Positions 26,063-33,653 of a DNA stretch of 64,000 nt are shown one piece after another. Made by a program: the position numbers and the translations under genes. Below the pieces are notes generated by a model. The model had not been told where the DNA came from. It did no database searches and was given only the letters and a program-made list of their open reading frames with translations. The stretch comes from Paenibacillus alkalitolerans (GTDB lineage: Bacteria > Bacillota > Bacilli > Paenibacillales > YIM-B00363). The stretch spans positions 118,265 to 182,264 of the forward strand of contig NZ_JAEMXM010000009.1 in the NCBI RefSeq assembly GCF_016482785.1. Reading direction: 5' to 3'. Positions within the stretch are counted from its first letter, which is position 1. The number at the start of each line of letters is the position of its first letter.

Positions 26063-26944
26063 ATGCGGATCGGGGCAATAGAAGCGGGCGGAACGAAATT
26101 CGTCTGCGGAATCGGGAATGAACAAGGGAAGATTGAAGACAGGGTCAGTTTTCCGACGGAACAGCCGGAACAAACGTTGGGGAATGTGATCTCTTATTTC
26201 CGGGATAAACAAGTCGAAGCGATCGGAATCGGTTCGTTCGGTCCGATCAATATCGATCCTTCGAGTCCCGAGTACGGGTATGTCACGACGACCCCGAAGC
26301 CCGGTTGGTCGGGATATGATTTTCTCGGCACATTAAAGAATTCAATCGACGTGCCGTTCGGATGGGACACGGACGTGAACGCCGCAGCTTTGGGTGAAGC
26401 GACGTGGGGAGCTGCGAAAGGTTTGGACAGCTGCGTTTATTACACCATAGGAACAGGCGTCGGCGTCGGCGTTTACGCGGAAGGCAAGCTCGTTCACGGT
26501 CTAGTGCATCCTGAAGGCGGGCATATTTTGACAAGGCGCCACCCCGAAGATACGTTCGAAGGAGCATGTCCTTACCACGGCGACTGCTTGGAAGGCATGG
26601 CGGCGGGACCGGCGATCGAGAAGCGTTGGAAGATTAAAGGCAGCGACATTCCGAACGACCATCCCGCATGGGCGATAGAGGCCTTTTATATCGGACAGGC
26701 TCTGGCAGGAACCATTCTCTTGCTTTCGCCGAAAAAAATCATTTTAGGCGGAGGCGTCATGCACCAAGAGCAGTTGTTCCCGCTGATTCGGGCGGAGGTT
26801 CGGAAAAATTTGAACGGCTACGTCAGCCATCGCATGGTGACCGACAGCTTGGACGAATACATCGTCCCTCCCGGTCTTGGCGAAAACGCCGGTTTAAGCG
26901 GCGCACTGGCGCTTGGAATCGGAGCGCTGGGCAAGGGCGCTTAA
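26063..26944 (+). CDS. ROK-family sugar kinase (fructokinase/mannokinase-like)
   Basis: A 293-residue ROK kinase with N-terminal phosphate-binding motif IEAGGTKFVCGIGN, sugar-site DTDVNAAALGEATWGAAKG near residue 103, YYTIGTGVGVG near 125, the HPEGGH and CPYHGDCLEG zinc-binding block near 155-180, and a C-terminal IILGGGVM. These features match GmuE/ScrK-type enzymes that phosphorylate fructose or mannose. The ATG at 26063 is chosen because CAGGAGGA at 26048-26055 is eight bases upstream. It would trap mannose or its isomerisation product released by the mannosidases. It is the last gene of the block, ended by a terminator. Confidence 0.9.
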   Translation: MRIGAIEAGGTKFVCGIGNEQGKIEDRVSFPTEQPEQTLGNVISYFRDKQVEAIGIGSFGPINIDPSSPEYGYVTTTPKPGWSGYDFLGTLKNSIDVPFGWDTDVNAAALGEATWGAAKGLDSCVYYTIGTGVGVGVYAEGKLVHGLVHPEGGHILTRRHPEDTFEGACPYHGDCLEGMAAGPAIEKRWKIKGSDIPNDHPAWAIEAFYIGQALAGTILLLSPKKIILGGGVMHQEQLFPLIRAEVRKNLNGYVSHRMVTDSLDEYIVPPGLGENAGLSGALALGIGALGKGA

Positions 26945-26958
26945 TAATAATTCGGTTT

Positions 26959-27006
26959 AAGGGCGATCTCACGCGGTGTTTCACCGCAGAGGCCGTCCTT
27001 TTTTTT
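26959..27006 (+). terminator. Terminator after the mannosidase/ROK operon
   Basis: A long stem with GCGGTG-TTT-CACCGC at its tip and AAGGGCG/CGTCCTT at its base is followed by TTTTTT. It closes the block that begins at the GH3 gene. Confidence 0.85.
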
Positions 27007-27150
27007 GAATATTTGCAAAAATAGTGTACTATATATTGCATTTAATACGTCATATATGATACAAATTATATAAGAAAACGAGATGCGTTATGTGTTTTAT
27101 GACGAAATATGATGTATTTTAATCATTAACGCAAAGGTAAGGTGAGGGAA

Positions 27151-27336
27151 ATGGATAATCAAAAGTATGGGGTGCTTCTTGGAAGCATCATGTGCAAATC
27201 GTGCGGGGAATTGATCGATACTTTCGACGCCGAGAAGGTAATCATTTATTACAGTTCATGCAAAAACCAGAAATGCGGAAGCCAAGAGAACGAGACAGAA
27301 AAGCAACAAATTGCGGTCGGAGGAAGGTCCCTGTAA
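27151..27336 (+). CDS. SR1P-family small protein (GapA-binding type), extended
   Basis: A 61-residue protein whose core GSIMCKSCGELIDTFDAEKV matches the SR1P family, with paired cysteines (C-x-x-C and C near residue 33 and 38). SR1P in B. subtilis is about 39 residues, is encoded by the small RNA SR1 and binds the glycolytic GapA, promoting RNase J1 action. Here the core is preceded by about 10 extra residues and followed by a polar tail of about 18. The ATG at 27151 has GGTGAGGGA just upstream. The 140 bases before it are AT-rich and may hold the promoter. As in Bacillus it may be part of a dual-function RNA, which is inferred. Confidence 0.7.
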   Translation: MDNQKYGVLLGSIMCKSCGELIDTFDAEKVIIYYSSCKNQKCGSQENETEKQQIAVGGRSL

Positions 27337-27365
27337 ATAAATGACCGGTTGATAAGCGAATTAAG

Positions 27366-27434
27366 CGCCAAAGTTACCCCTAGAGAGCGAGATCGGATAT
27401 TCGTTGATATGCAGCGGCAAAAATTGCCGCTGCA
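27366..27434 (+). repeat. Intergenic repeat copy A, ending in a perfect palindrome
   Basis: About 70 bases containing CCTAGAGAGCGA and ending in TGCAGCGGCAA-AAA-TTGCCGCTGCA (27410-27434), a perfect 11-base stem. It aligns with copy B. The palindrome core recurs near 50871. No T-run follows, so it is a poor terminator. Confidence 0.6.
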
Positions 27435-27473
27435 TTCGTCGGATTGTGCCCAAACAGTGGTTGGACAGTTGTA

Positions 27474-27545
27474 CAGCGGTAAAACTTGCCTCTAGAGAGT
27501 GATGAAATTTATTTTGTCAGTTGCAGAGGTAAAATTTACCGCAAC
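27474..27545 (+). repeat. Intergenic repeat copy B, degenerate
   Basis: Aligns over about 70 bases with copy A: AGCGGTAAAACTTGCCTCTAG then a variable centre, then GCAGAGGTAAAATTTACCGC. Likely members of a dispersed repeat family. Copy B abuts the MarR relic. Confidence 0.55.
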
Positions 27546-27671
27546 ACACGGGTCCATTCCGAGATTCATACGCTAAATGAAATAAGAGAACATGAAGGCA
27601 TCCATATTACAGCACTTGCAGAGCGTTGCGGGGTAACTAAAGGTGCGGTTTCCCAAGTGCTTGAGCCAATG
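27546..27671 (+). pseudogene. Relic of a MarR-family regulator gene
   Basis: The peptide HTLNEIREHEGIHITALAER followed by CGVTKGAVSQVLE is the recognition winged-helix of a MarR-type regulator, about 40 residues. No N-terminal helix or ribosome site precedes it, and after VLE the frame loses similarity and stops at 27743. The upstream side is occupied by repeat copy B. It is therefore a truncated remnant. The rest of the 27337-27830 spacer holds only the repeats and the hairpin at 27778. Confidence 0.6.
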
Positions 27672-27777
27672 GTAGCCACGACTGTCACATTGTTTTTTTT
27701 ATCAGATGCGTTTAGTACCTATACGCTTGACATCTTTAATTGATAATTTTATCGAAAGTACCGGTCGACATATCAAA

Positions 27778-27827
27778 GAATAACTCTGTCACACTTCCCT
27801 TATCATAACAGTGTGACAGAGTTATTC
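27778..27827. terminator. 17-bp perfect hairpin, probable terminator of the acyltransferase gene
   Basis: GAATAACTCTGTCACAC (27778-27794) pairs perfectly with GTGTGACAGAGTTATTC (27811-27827) around a 16-base loop. It lies four bases beyond the stop of the minus-strand acyltransferase. The T content after it is low in both directions, so efficiency is uncertain. Confidence 0.65.
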
Positions 27828-27830
27828 TTG

Positions 27831-28976
27831 TCATGGCCTCATTACTTGTTGAGGCAGTGCGCTCATAGGAGATATTTTCTTTTGTTTCACGATCTTTGAA
27901 TTAGCACGCGCAATACCGACAATGTACTTTCCAAACGGCACTTTATTAAGCAAATAACTGATCAGCATGGCTCCGCTAACACATGATATGTATATCACCA
28001 TTAGTGTAATCAGCGGGTTAACGTTGGCGGCATAAGGGGAATAGAGTTCTCGAAAACCTCGCATTAACACGCTGTGGGTCAAGTAGATGCCGAATGAATG
28101 GTCGGAAATCGTTGCGATAATATTCGGGATCGATTTCATTTTGTTTGAGATGAAAAATATGAAGAAAATTACGGATGGAACCAGGAACAAATAAGTTACG
28201 GCCTTTGACGTATTCACTTGCGGGATGTCCATCGCTTTTAACGCAATCATCGCCAATGTTATGACGACAGGGGCTGTGCAGACAAGCAACTGATGATTAT
28301 TAAGAACTTGAATAAATTTTTCGTAGTATTTCCCGCAGTAGTATCCAAGAATAAAGTAAAATACCCATCCGATAAAGGGGACGATACTTGCGGTATACCA
28401 TAAATAATTCGCAACGTTTTCGCCTAGAAATTCCATCGGGGGAACGAAGTTGAAAAATGCTAAATATGCGAAGTTTATTAAGAAGCAGACAGACATGGTG
28501 ATTTTAAGCGGCAAATTTTTCAATTTGTGATGCAGAAAGTAAAAAAGGAGAATGAATTGAACGATGATGAGGATGAAATAACCGTTATAGTCAGCCATAA
28601 ATATATTTCTTAGACTTTCGACGGCCAGATTCGCGAAAGTAAAGGGCAGCTCTTTTTCGTGAACCTTATAGATTGATCCTATGATTCCCATTGAAATATA
28701 CGGCGGGATGAGGTACTTCAATCGTTTCATTAAAAAGTTTTTAGGCAGATCATCCGAATAATTTTTCGCTAATAGGAATATCGTGATGAATACAAAAATC
28801 GGAGTTCCAACATTAAAAAACAGCCTCATTGAATTCAGCAGCTTACTCAATATCCCGCTATCAATTTGTTGTTCATGAATCCAAAAGGTGAACAGCACGG
28901 CATGCACCATTGCTACCGACAAGCAACTTAAACTGCGTAATAAAAGAATCTCATACGACAACTTTTTCTCCATCAA
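27831..28976 (-). CDS. Acyltransferase 3 family membrane protein
   Basis: A 381-residue polytopic membrane protein with about ten hydrophobic helices. The start EILLLRSLSCLSVAMVHAVLF has the conserved Arg and His of the acyltransferase 3 (OafA/NodX-like) family; FFNVGTPIFVFIT and FGIYLTHSVLMRGF are further family marks. Such proteins transfer acetyl or succinyl groups to extracellular polysaccharides or cell-wall polymers. It stands alone on the minus strand between unrelated genes. Base composition looks more AT-rich than neighbouring sugar genes, so lateral gain is possible. A GGAGAGGAG site precedes the start. Substrate is unknown. Confidence 0.88.
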   Translation of the reverse strand: MMEKKLSYEILLLRSLSCLSVAMVHAVLFTFWIHEQQIDSGILSKLLNSMRLFFNVGTPIFVFITIFLLAKNYSDDLPKNFLMKRLKYLIPPYISMGIIGSIYKVHEKELPFTFANLAVESLRNIFMADYNGYFILIIVQFILLFYFLHHKLKNLPLKITMSVCFLINFAYLAFFNFVPPMEFLGENVANYLWYTASIVPFIGWVFYFILGYYCGKYYEKFIQVLNNHQLLVCTAPVVITLAMIALKAMDIPQVNTSKAVTYLFLVPSVIFFIFFISNKMKSIPNIIATISDHSFGIYLTHSVLMRGFRELYSPYAANVNPLITLMVIYISCVSGAMLISYLLNKVPFGKYIVGIARANSKIVKQKKISPMSALPQQVMRP

Positions 28977-29322
28977 TAAACTCCTCTCCTTTAATCCGGT
29001 TTCTTTCCAAAGAATACGGCTTTGGTCGAAATCGAGTAAGGTTCCGAATACATCCCCAAAGTATCAGCATACCGTCATCACGTTCTCTATCACTCTACCA
29101 CAATACGGATTTTAATGACTCTACTTAATGTACTAATACGAATCTACCAAGTAATTACAAAAAAAGGGTAAAATGTTTAGTTGTGGAATTCTTTGTTGCC
29201 GATCCGCATAGTTCTCCGTTATCAAGACATATTGGGGCCATTACCGGAAACAGCGCAAAGAGGAGGCATCCGCCTCAAACTAAAAAACAAAAATTATTCT
29301 ATTCATAAACAAATTGCGTTCC

Positions 29323-29351
29323 TTAAACCGCTTTCCTCCCCGCTTTATAGT
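29323..29351 (+). promoter_or_regulatory. Candidate promoter of binding-protein copy 1
   Basis: TTAAAC (29323-29328) and TATAGT (29346-29351) are 17 bases apart. Both boxes and the spacing are kept in copy 2 (33586-33614), which supports function, although the -35 is weak. The rest of the 28977-29384 spacer shows no other feature. Confidence 0.45.
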
Positions 29352-29384
29352 AAGGGTGCAAGTATTACTGCATGAAGGGGAGAC

Positions 29385-30761
29385 ATGACAGTGAAAATTA
29401 GAAAAGGCATTGCGCTTTCACTCGCGTTGACTTTCGCAGCCGGCTTGTTCGCGGGTTGTGCCGGCAATACCGGCAATACCGGCAATACCGGCAATACCGG
29501 TAATACCGGTAATACCGGTAATACCGCAGCCGAACCGGAAGCCGGGGAAGGGAAAGCTGCGGAAGGAAAGGTCATTGAACTGAAAATGTGGGGCGGCGTT
29601 CCGGCCGAAGCGGGCCCGCAAGCGGTTGTGGACGCGTGGAACGCGGAGCATCCCGACATTCAGGTGGAGTATGAACGTTTCGTCAACGACGACGCCGGCA
29701 ACCTGAAGTTGGATACTGCGCTGGCCACCGGCCAAGGGGCGGATCTGTACGTCAACTATGCGCCGTTTCGTCTACAGAAGCGGATCGATTCCGGCATGGC
29801 TCTCGATCTGAGCGAGTTCACGGATTACAACATCGATGAAAAAATCGGACCGGATGCCGCCTTGTGGAAAGTGAACGGCAAATATTACGGAATGCCCACC
29901 ACCAAAAGCGCATCCTTCGTCTGGCTGAACAAGGATATGCTGGATGCGGCGAACCTTCCGATTCCTCCTCTGGATTGGACCTGGGCGGATTTCCGGGAAT
30001 ACGCGAAAAAGCTGCAAAAAGACAACGTCTGGGGAATGGTGAGACACGAATCCTTCTTTATGACCCCGTTTAACGGCGCAATGGCAACGGTCGGGGTGAC
30101 CAAAGCGGACGGGGCTTCCAATCTGGATCATCCGATTCTGAAGGAAGGCTTCCAACAATGGTACGACATGATGTTCGCCGACAAGACGACGCCGCCGTAC
30201 GGCGAGCAAATCACGAGCAAAATGCCGGTGGACACGATATTCCTGAAAGGCGAAGCGGCGATGCTGGATGCCGGTGGATTCATCTTCCGGACTGCCAACA
30301 ACTTGACCGAGTATCCCCGCGATTTCAAAATCGCTTTCGCGACCACGCCGAGAATTTCAACCGAGCTGAAGGACTTCAAATATCCGGGAGGCGTCAGCGA
30401 CGTGATCGCCATCAACCCGAAATCGGAGAATAAGGAAGCGGCTTGGGAATTTCTGAAATGGTACGCCGACGGGGGCATTCTTGAGATGGCCAAGGGCGGC
30501 CGTATTCCTGCCTCCGGCGCGGTCAATCAGGACGAAGCGGTCAAAATGCTGCTGACAGGCGTGGAGGACAAATATGATGTCGATTCCCTCAAGAAGGTAT
30601 TGTTCAACGACATTCCGACGTACCTGGAATCGTTGCCGCCGCAAATCGTCGATGCACGCAAGGAAGAATATGAGAAATTCTTCCTGCGGCAGACCGATAT
30701 CGACAGCGCGCTGGCCAATATGGTTAAGAAGCATAACAAATTTTTGGAGCAAAACAAATAG
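29385..30761 (+). CDS. ABC sugar-binding lipoprotein, copy 1, with GNT repeat linker
   Basis: A 458-residue family 1 solute-binding lipoprotein. Signal: KIRKGIALSLALTFAAGLFAGC with lipobox FAGC. Immediately after the cysteine come seven GNT tripeptides encoded by a 9-base tandem repeat, forming a flexible tether. The mature domain starts VIELKMWGGVPAEAGPQAVV and contains FLKGEAAMLDAGGFI and AAWEFLKWYADGG, usual for sugar-binding proteins. No permease follows directly; the two-component genes do. It could serve as ligand receptor for that sensor or share the permeases at 35091. It is a close paralogue of 33654. Confidence 0.9.
   Translation: MTVKIRKGIALSLALTFAAGLFAGCAGNTGNTGNTGNTGNTGNTGNTAAEPEAGEGKAAEGKVIELKMWGGVPAEAGPQAVVDAWNAEHPDIQVEYERFVNDDAGNLKLDTALATGQGADLYVNYAPFRLQKRIDSGMALDLSEFTDYNIDEKIGPDAALWKVNGKYYGMPTTKSASFVWLNKDMLDAANLPIPPLDWTWADFREYAKKLQKDNVWGMVRHESFFMTPFNGAMATVGVTKADGASNLDHPILKEGFQQWYDMMFADKTTPPYGEQITSKMPVDTIFLKGEAAMLDAGGFIFRTANNLTEYPRDFKIAFATTPRISTELKDFKYPGGVSDVIAINPKSENKEAAWEFLKWYADGGILEMAKGGRIPASGAVNQDEAVKMLLTGVEDKYDVDSLKKVLFNDIPTYLESLPPQIVDARKEEYEKFFLRQTDIDSALANMVKKHNKFLEQNK
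29463..29525 (+). repeat. 9-bp microsatellite, seven units, coding GNT repeats
   Basis: GGCAATACC occurs four times, then GGTAATACC three times, in perfect tandem and in frame. Loss or gain of units changes linker length without shifting frame. Copy 2 and the lipoprotein at 10729 have only short traces of the motif. Confidence 0.9.
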
Positions 30762-30773
30762 ATGACGGACAGC

Positions 30774-30812
30774 AGGGAGGAAAGGTTTGCGCCGCTCCTC
30801 CCTTCTTATTTC
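30774..30812 (+). terminator. Attenuator-like hairpin after binding-protein copy 1
   Basis: AGGGAGGA (30774-30781) pairs with TCCTCCCT (30796-30803), followed by TCTTATTT. It is conserved after copy 2 (35016-35045). In both places it may partly terminate transcription so that the lipoprotein is made in excess of downstream products. Confidence 0.55.
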
Positions 30813-30980
30813 CGCTCGGGAGAACCGCCGATTCTCTCACCATTGTTGCACCCATTGCACCACCCTAACAAACTAGACGATCGGGGAATCTTCCATATTT
30901 TAACGACGGTTGTGCTCCGCCGTTTTTTGTATTACGTTACATATGAATCCATACAACAAGAGAATCAAGAGGTGACGGGT

Positions 30981-32786
30981 ATGCGTGCATGGCGGAAGCT
31001 AATACCGAATACGTTGAAAAACCGGCTGTTTGCCGCCTTTGTCGTCATGCTGCTGCTGCCTTACGCTCTTCTCAGCTTTTACAACTTCAGCGAAGTCGAA
31101 CAGCTCATGCGGAACAAGATCAGTGAGCAGGACCAGGAAAATTTGGAGTCCGTGAAACGGTCGCTGGAAAATCTGATGGGCGTCGTGATGAAGACCGTTA
31201 CGCTGTTGGAACAAGATGCCACAGTGATCTCCATTTTGCGGGATCCGGGGCAATATAACGATTTGGAACGGCAGCAAAAGATGGAAAACAGGTTTCACAG
31301 CATAGATAACAGCCTCTTCTTGACAGGTGCGCAGGTGTATTACACGGTGGTCGATTTCAACCGGCACATATATACGTCTTATCGGCCGGAGAACATGTTG
31401 GATTACGAACGATTGTCAGAGCAGTCGTGGTTCCGGTCTTACAAATCTAAAGATTTGGGTTACCAGTGGAACAGCAGCGATCCGAATTACGTCTCCCGCG
31501 ACGTTTCTAAAAGTCCGTATTTGATCACCTTGTATACCACATTAAGAGACAAGAACGTTTGGCCGGTCGGTAACTTGCAGCCCATCGGCATTGCGCGCAT
31601 CAGCATCGACTTCATGCAATGGTTCAAGGCGATTACGCCGCCTGTCGAAAGCAGGCAGCATTATTTTATCGTCAACCGCGAAGGAGCCGTCATCCACCAA
31701 TCGAACCCGTCAGCCAAGCTGCCGGCCGTCGTAAGCCGTCAGCTTGCCGGGCGGGAGGAGGCCGGCAGTATAATGGTGCGGGAAGACTCGCAAAGTTTGT
31801 ACAATTACAGCTACTTGCCGGCGCTGCAATGGAATATTGTCAAGCAGGTTCCCCTTGACGTACTGTATCGGGAAGTGAACGAACAGAAGAGGCGGTACTA
31901 CACGACATTTGCCGTGTTCGGAGCGGCGTTCCTGCTTGTGACGCTCGGGATTACGACCGCGATGACCCGGCCTTTGAAGCTGCTGCAAAAGCGGATGGAC
32001 GAAATTGCGTCCACCGAGCTGAAGATAAAGCTTCCGGAACATAGGGGCAGCGAAGAAATCATCGCGCTTTCCCGGAGCTTCAACCGGATGGTCCGGGATA
32101 TGGATGCATTGATCGACCGGTTGAAGCTGGAGGAACGGCAGCGTCAAGCCGTCCGCTTCCAAGTGCTGCTGTCGCAAATGGATCCGCATTTTCTGCTAAA
32201 CACTTTAAATACGATCAAATGTATCGCGCTTCGCAACGACGACGAAGAGACGCACGAAATATGCGTGTCGTTGGGCAAGCTGCTGGAGTCCAGCCTCGAT
32301 CTGGAGATGGACATGATATTTTTGAAGGATGAAATCGAGCTGCTGAAAGCTTATATGCACATCCAAAACTCCCGTTTCGGGCATAAATTTACTATAGAGT
32401 ATGAATATGAAGATGCCCTGCAATATGCGCTCGTTCCGAAAGCGACCTTGCAACCGCTTGTCGAGAACGCCATTTATCACGGTTTTGCGACACGCCGGGA
32501 GGGACGTATCGTCCTGCGGGCGTTAACAGACGGCCCAATGCTCGTTCTCGAGGTGGAGGATAACGGGGCAGGTTTGGGGAAAGAGCGGAAAGCGTTCCGC
32601 AAACGGAAGGGGATCGGGATCCGCAACGTCAGGGAGCGGTTGGAGCTGCTGTTTCAGAACCGGGCCGGGCTGGAATTGATCGCACTGGAGCATGGGGCGA
32701 TGGCCCGCGCCACCATGCCGCTGCTGCTGTCGACGCCATACGTTTCGGAGGGAACCGCCAATCATGTGGACAACATTGATCGTTGA
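30981..32786 (+). CDS. Sensor histidine kinase, YesM-like
   Basis: A 601-residue membrane kinase. It has a first helix at about residues 15-35, an extracellular sensor region to about 300, a second helix near 305-325, HAMP (TAMTRPLKLLQKRMDEI), the phospho-acceptor His in SQMDPHFLLNTLNTIK, and the ATPase motifs VENAIYHGF, DNGAGLG and GIGIRNVRERLEL. This architecture is typical of YesM-type kinases controlling sugar uptake. The ATG at 30981 is preferred with AAGAGGTGA upstream; the longer frame reads through the attenuator. Its 3' end overlaps the response regulator gene by 23 bases. Confidence 0.92.
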   Translation: MRAWRKLIPNTLKNRLFAAFVVMLLLPYALLSFYNFSEVEQLMRNKISEQDQENLESVKRSLENLMGVVMKTVTLLEQDATVISILRDPGQYNDLERQQKMENRFHSIDNSLFLTGAQVYYTVVDFNRHIYTSYRPENMLDYERLSEQSWFRSYKSKDLGYQWNSSDPNYVSRDVSKSPYLITLYTTLRDKNVWPVGNLQPIGIARISIDFMQWFKAITPPVESRQHYFIVNREGAVIHQSNPSAKLPAVVSRQLAGREEAGSIMVREDSQSLYNYSYLPALQWNIVKQVPLDVLYREVNEQKRRYYTTFAVFGAAFLLVTLGITTAMTRPLKLLQKRMDEIASTELKIKLPEHRGSEEIIALSRSFNRMVRDMDALIDRLKLEERQRQAVRFQVLLSQMDPHFLLNTLNTIKCIALRNDDEETHEICVSLGKLLESSLDLEMDMIFLKDEIELLKAYMHIQNSRFGHKFTIEYEYEDALQYALVPKATLQPLVENAIYHGFATRREGRIVLRALTDGPMLVLEVEDNGAGLGKERKAFRKRKGIGIRNVRERLELLFQNRAGLELIALEHGAMARATMPLLLSTPYVSEGTANHVDNIDR

Positions 32787-33546
32787 AGACGAGCAAGAAG
32801 CGAAAGAATATGTTAAGACGCTGCTGAGGAAAGCGGGTGCGGGGTTCCGCGTCGTCGCAGAAGCGTCGGACGGCGAGGAGGCGCTTGCATTGATTGAACG
32901 CCTTCGCCCGGATCTTGTCATTTCGGATATTATGATGCCCGTCATGGACGGAGTAGAGCTGCTGAAGCGCTCGCGCGAGGCGGGTTACGAGTGCCGGTTC
33001 GTCATGCTCACCTGCATGAACGAGTTCGAGTATGCGCGTCAGGCGCTAGAATACGGAGCATCGAGTTATATGTTGAAGCTGTCGATGGACTTAAACTCGT
33101 TCAAGATGACGTTGGAGAAAATTGACGGGGAGCTGCGCAAGCTCGGGCGCATTAAGCATCTGGAGACGTATTTGCAAGCGATGCCGGAAGACACCGGCGA
33201 AGAGACCGATCATCCGGACATCAATAAAATTATCCGTTACGCGAAAACCAGATTCAACGAAACGGTTACGCTGTCGGCCATGGCGGAGTACGTCAACATG
33301 GACCCCAGCTATTTAAGCGATCTGTTCAAGCGGAAAACCGGCGTGACACTGACGCACTACGTCAAGCAGCTTCGAGTCGATGCCGCGAAGTTTTATCTGG
33401 CCCAAACCGGCGACGCGGTCAGCGAAATCGGTGAAAGAGTCGGCTTTCAGAATGACAACTATTTCATAAAAATATTCAAACGGTTCACGGGCGTGACGCC
33501 GAGCCATTACCGGAAGCAGCTCAAACAGGAGCAACCCGGAAGCTAG
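32764..33546 (+). CDS. Response regulator with AraC-type DNA-binding domain, YesN-like
   Basis: A 260-residue regulator. The receiver has IVEDEQEA (acidic pair), phospho-acceptor Asp in LVISDIMMPVMDG, Thr in MLTCMNEFEYA and Lys in YMLKLSMD. The C-terminus has two helix-turn-helix units with YLSDLFKRKTGVTL and VSEIGERVGFQNDNYFIKIFK. The ATG at 32764 lies inside the end of the kinase gene and follows CGGAGGGA. It probably activates the promoter at 33586 right after it and its duplicate at 29323, both controlling sugar-binding lipoproteins. Confidence 0.92.
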   Translation: MWTTLIVEDEQEAKEYVKTLLRKAGAGFRVVAEASDGEEALALIERLRPDLVISDIMMPVMDGVELLKRSREAGYECRFVMLTCMNEFEYARQALEYGASSYMLKLSMDLNSFKMTLEKIDGELRKLGRIKHLETYLQAMPEDTGEETDHPDINKIIRYAKTRFNETVTLSAMAEYVNMDPSYLSDLFKRKTGVTLTHYVKQLRVDAAKFYLAQTGDAVSEIGERVGFQNDNYFIKIFKRFTGVTPSHYRKQLKQEQPGS

Positions 33547-33585
33547 AAAACAAAAATCGTTCTATTCATCGACAAAATGCGTTCC

Positions 33586-33614
33586 TTAAACCCATTACCT
33601 CCCCGCGGTATAGT
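33586..33614 (+). promoter_or_regulatory. Candidate promoter of binding-protein copy 2
   Basis: TTAAAC (33586-33591) and TATAGT (33609-33614), 17 bases apart, the same arrangement as in copy 1. Likely target of the regulator encoded immediately upstream. Confidence 0.45.
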
Positions 33615-33653
33615 TAAAGTGCAAAGACAAGGATTACTACATGAAGGGGAGAC

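Larger units (their letters stand above)
29277..30832 (+). repeat. Duplicated promoter-lipoprotein-attenuator unit, copy 1
   Basis: From about 29277 to 30832 the DNA is closely similar to 33545-35075, including the promoter spacer, the whole binding-protein gene, and a 3' flank with GATGACGGACAGCAGGGAGG and the hairpin after it. Similarity ends at CCGATT in both copies. Copy 1 is followed by the two-component genes, copy 2 by permease genes. Confidence 0.85.

Noticed and set aside
27410-27434. Perfect palindrome read as terminator of the SR1P gene
   Set aside because: No T-run follows, and it is part of a repeat family, so it is listed as repeat.
30762-30980. Extended N-terminus of the sensor kinase
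   Set aside because: The frame runs through the attenuator hairpin, and similarity to kinases begins only after the ATG at 30981, which has a ribosome site.
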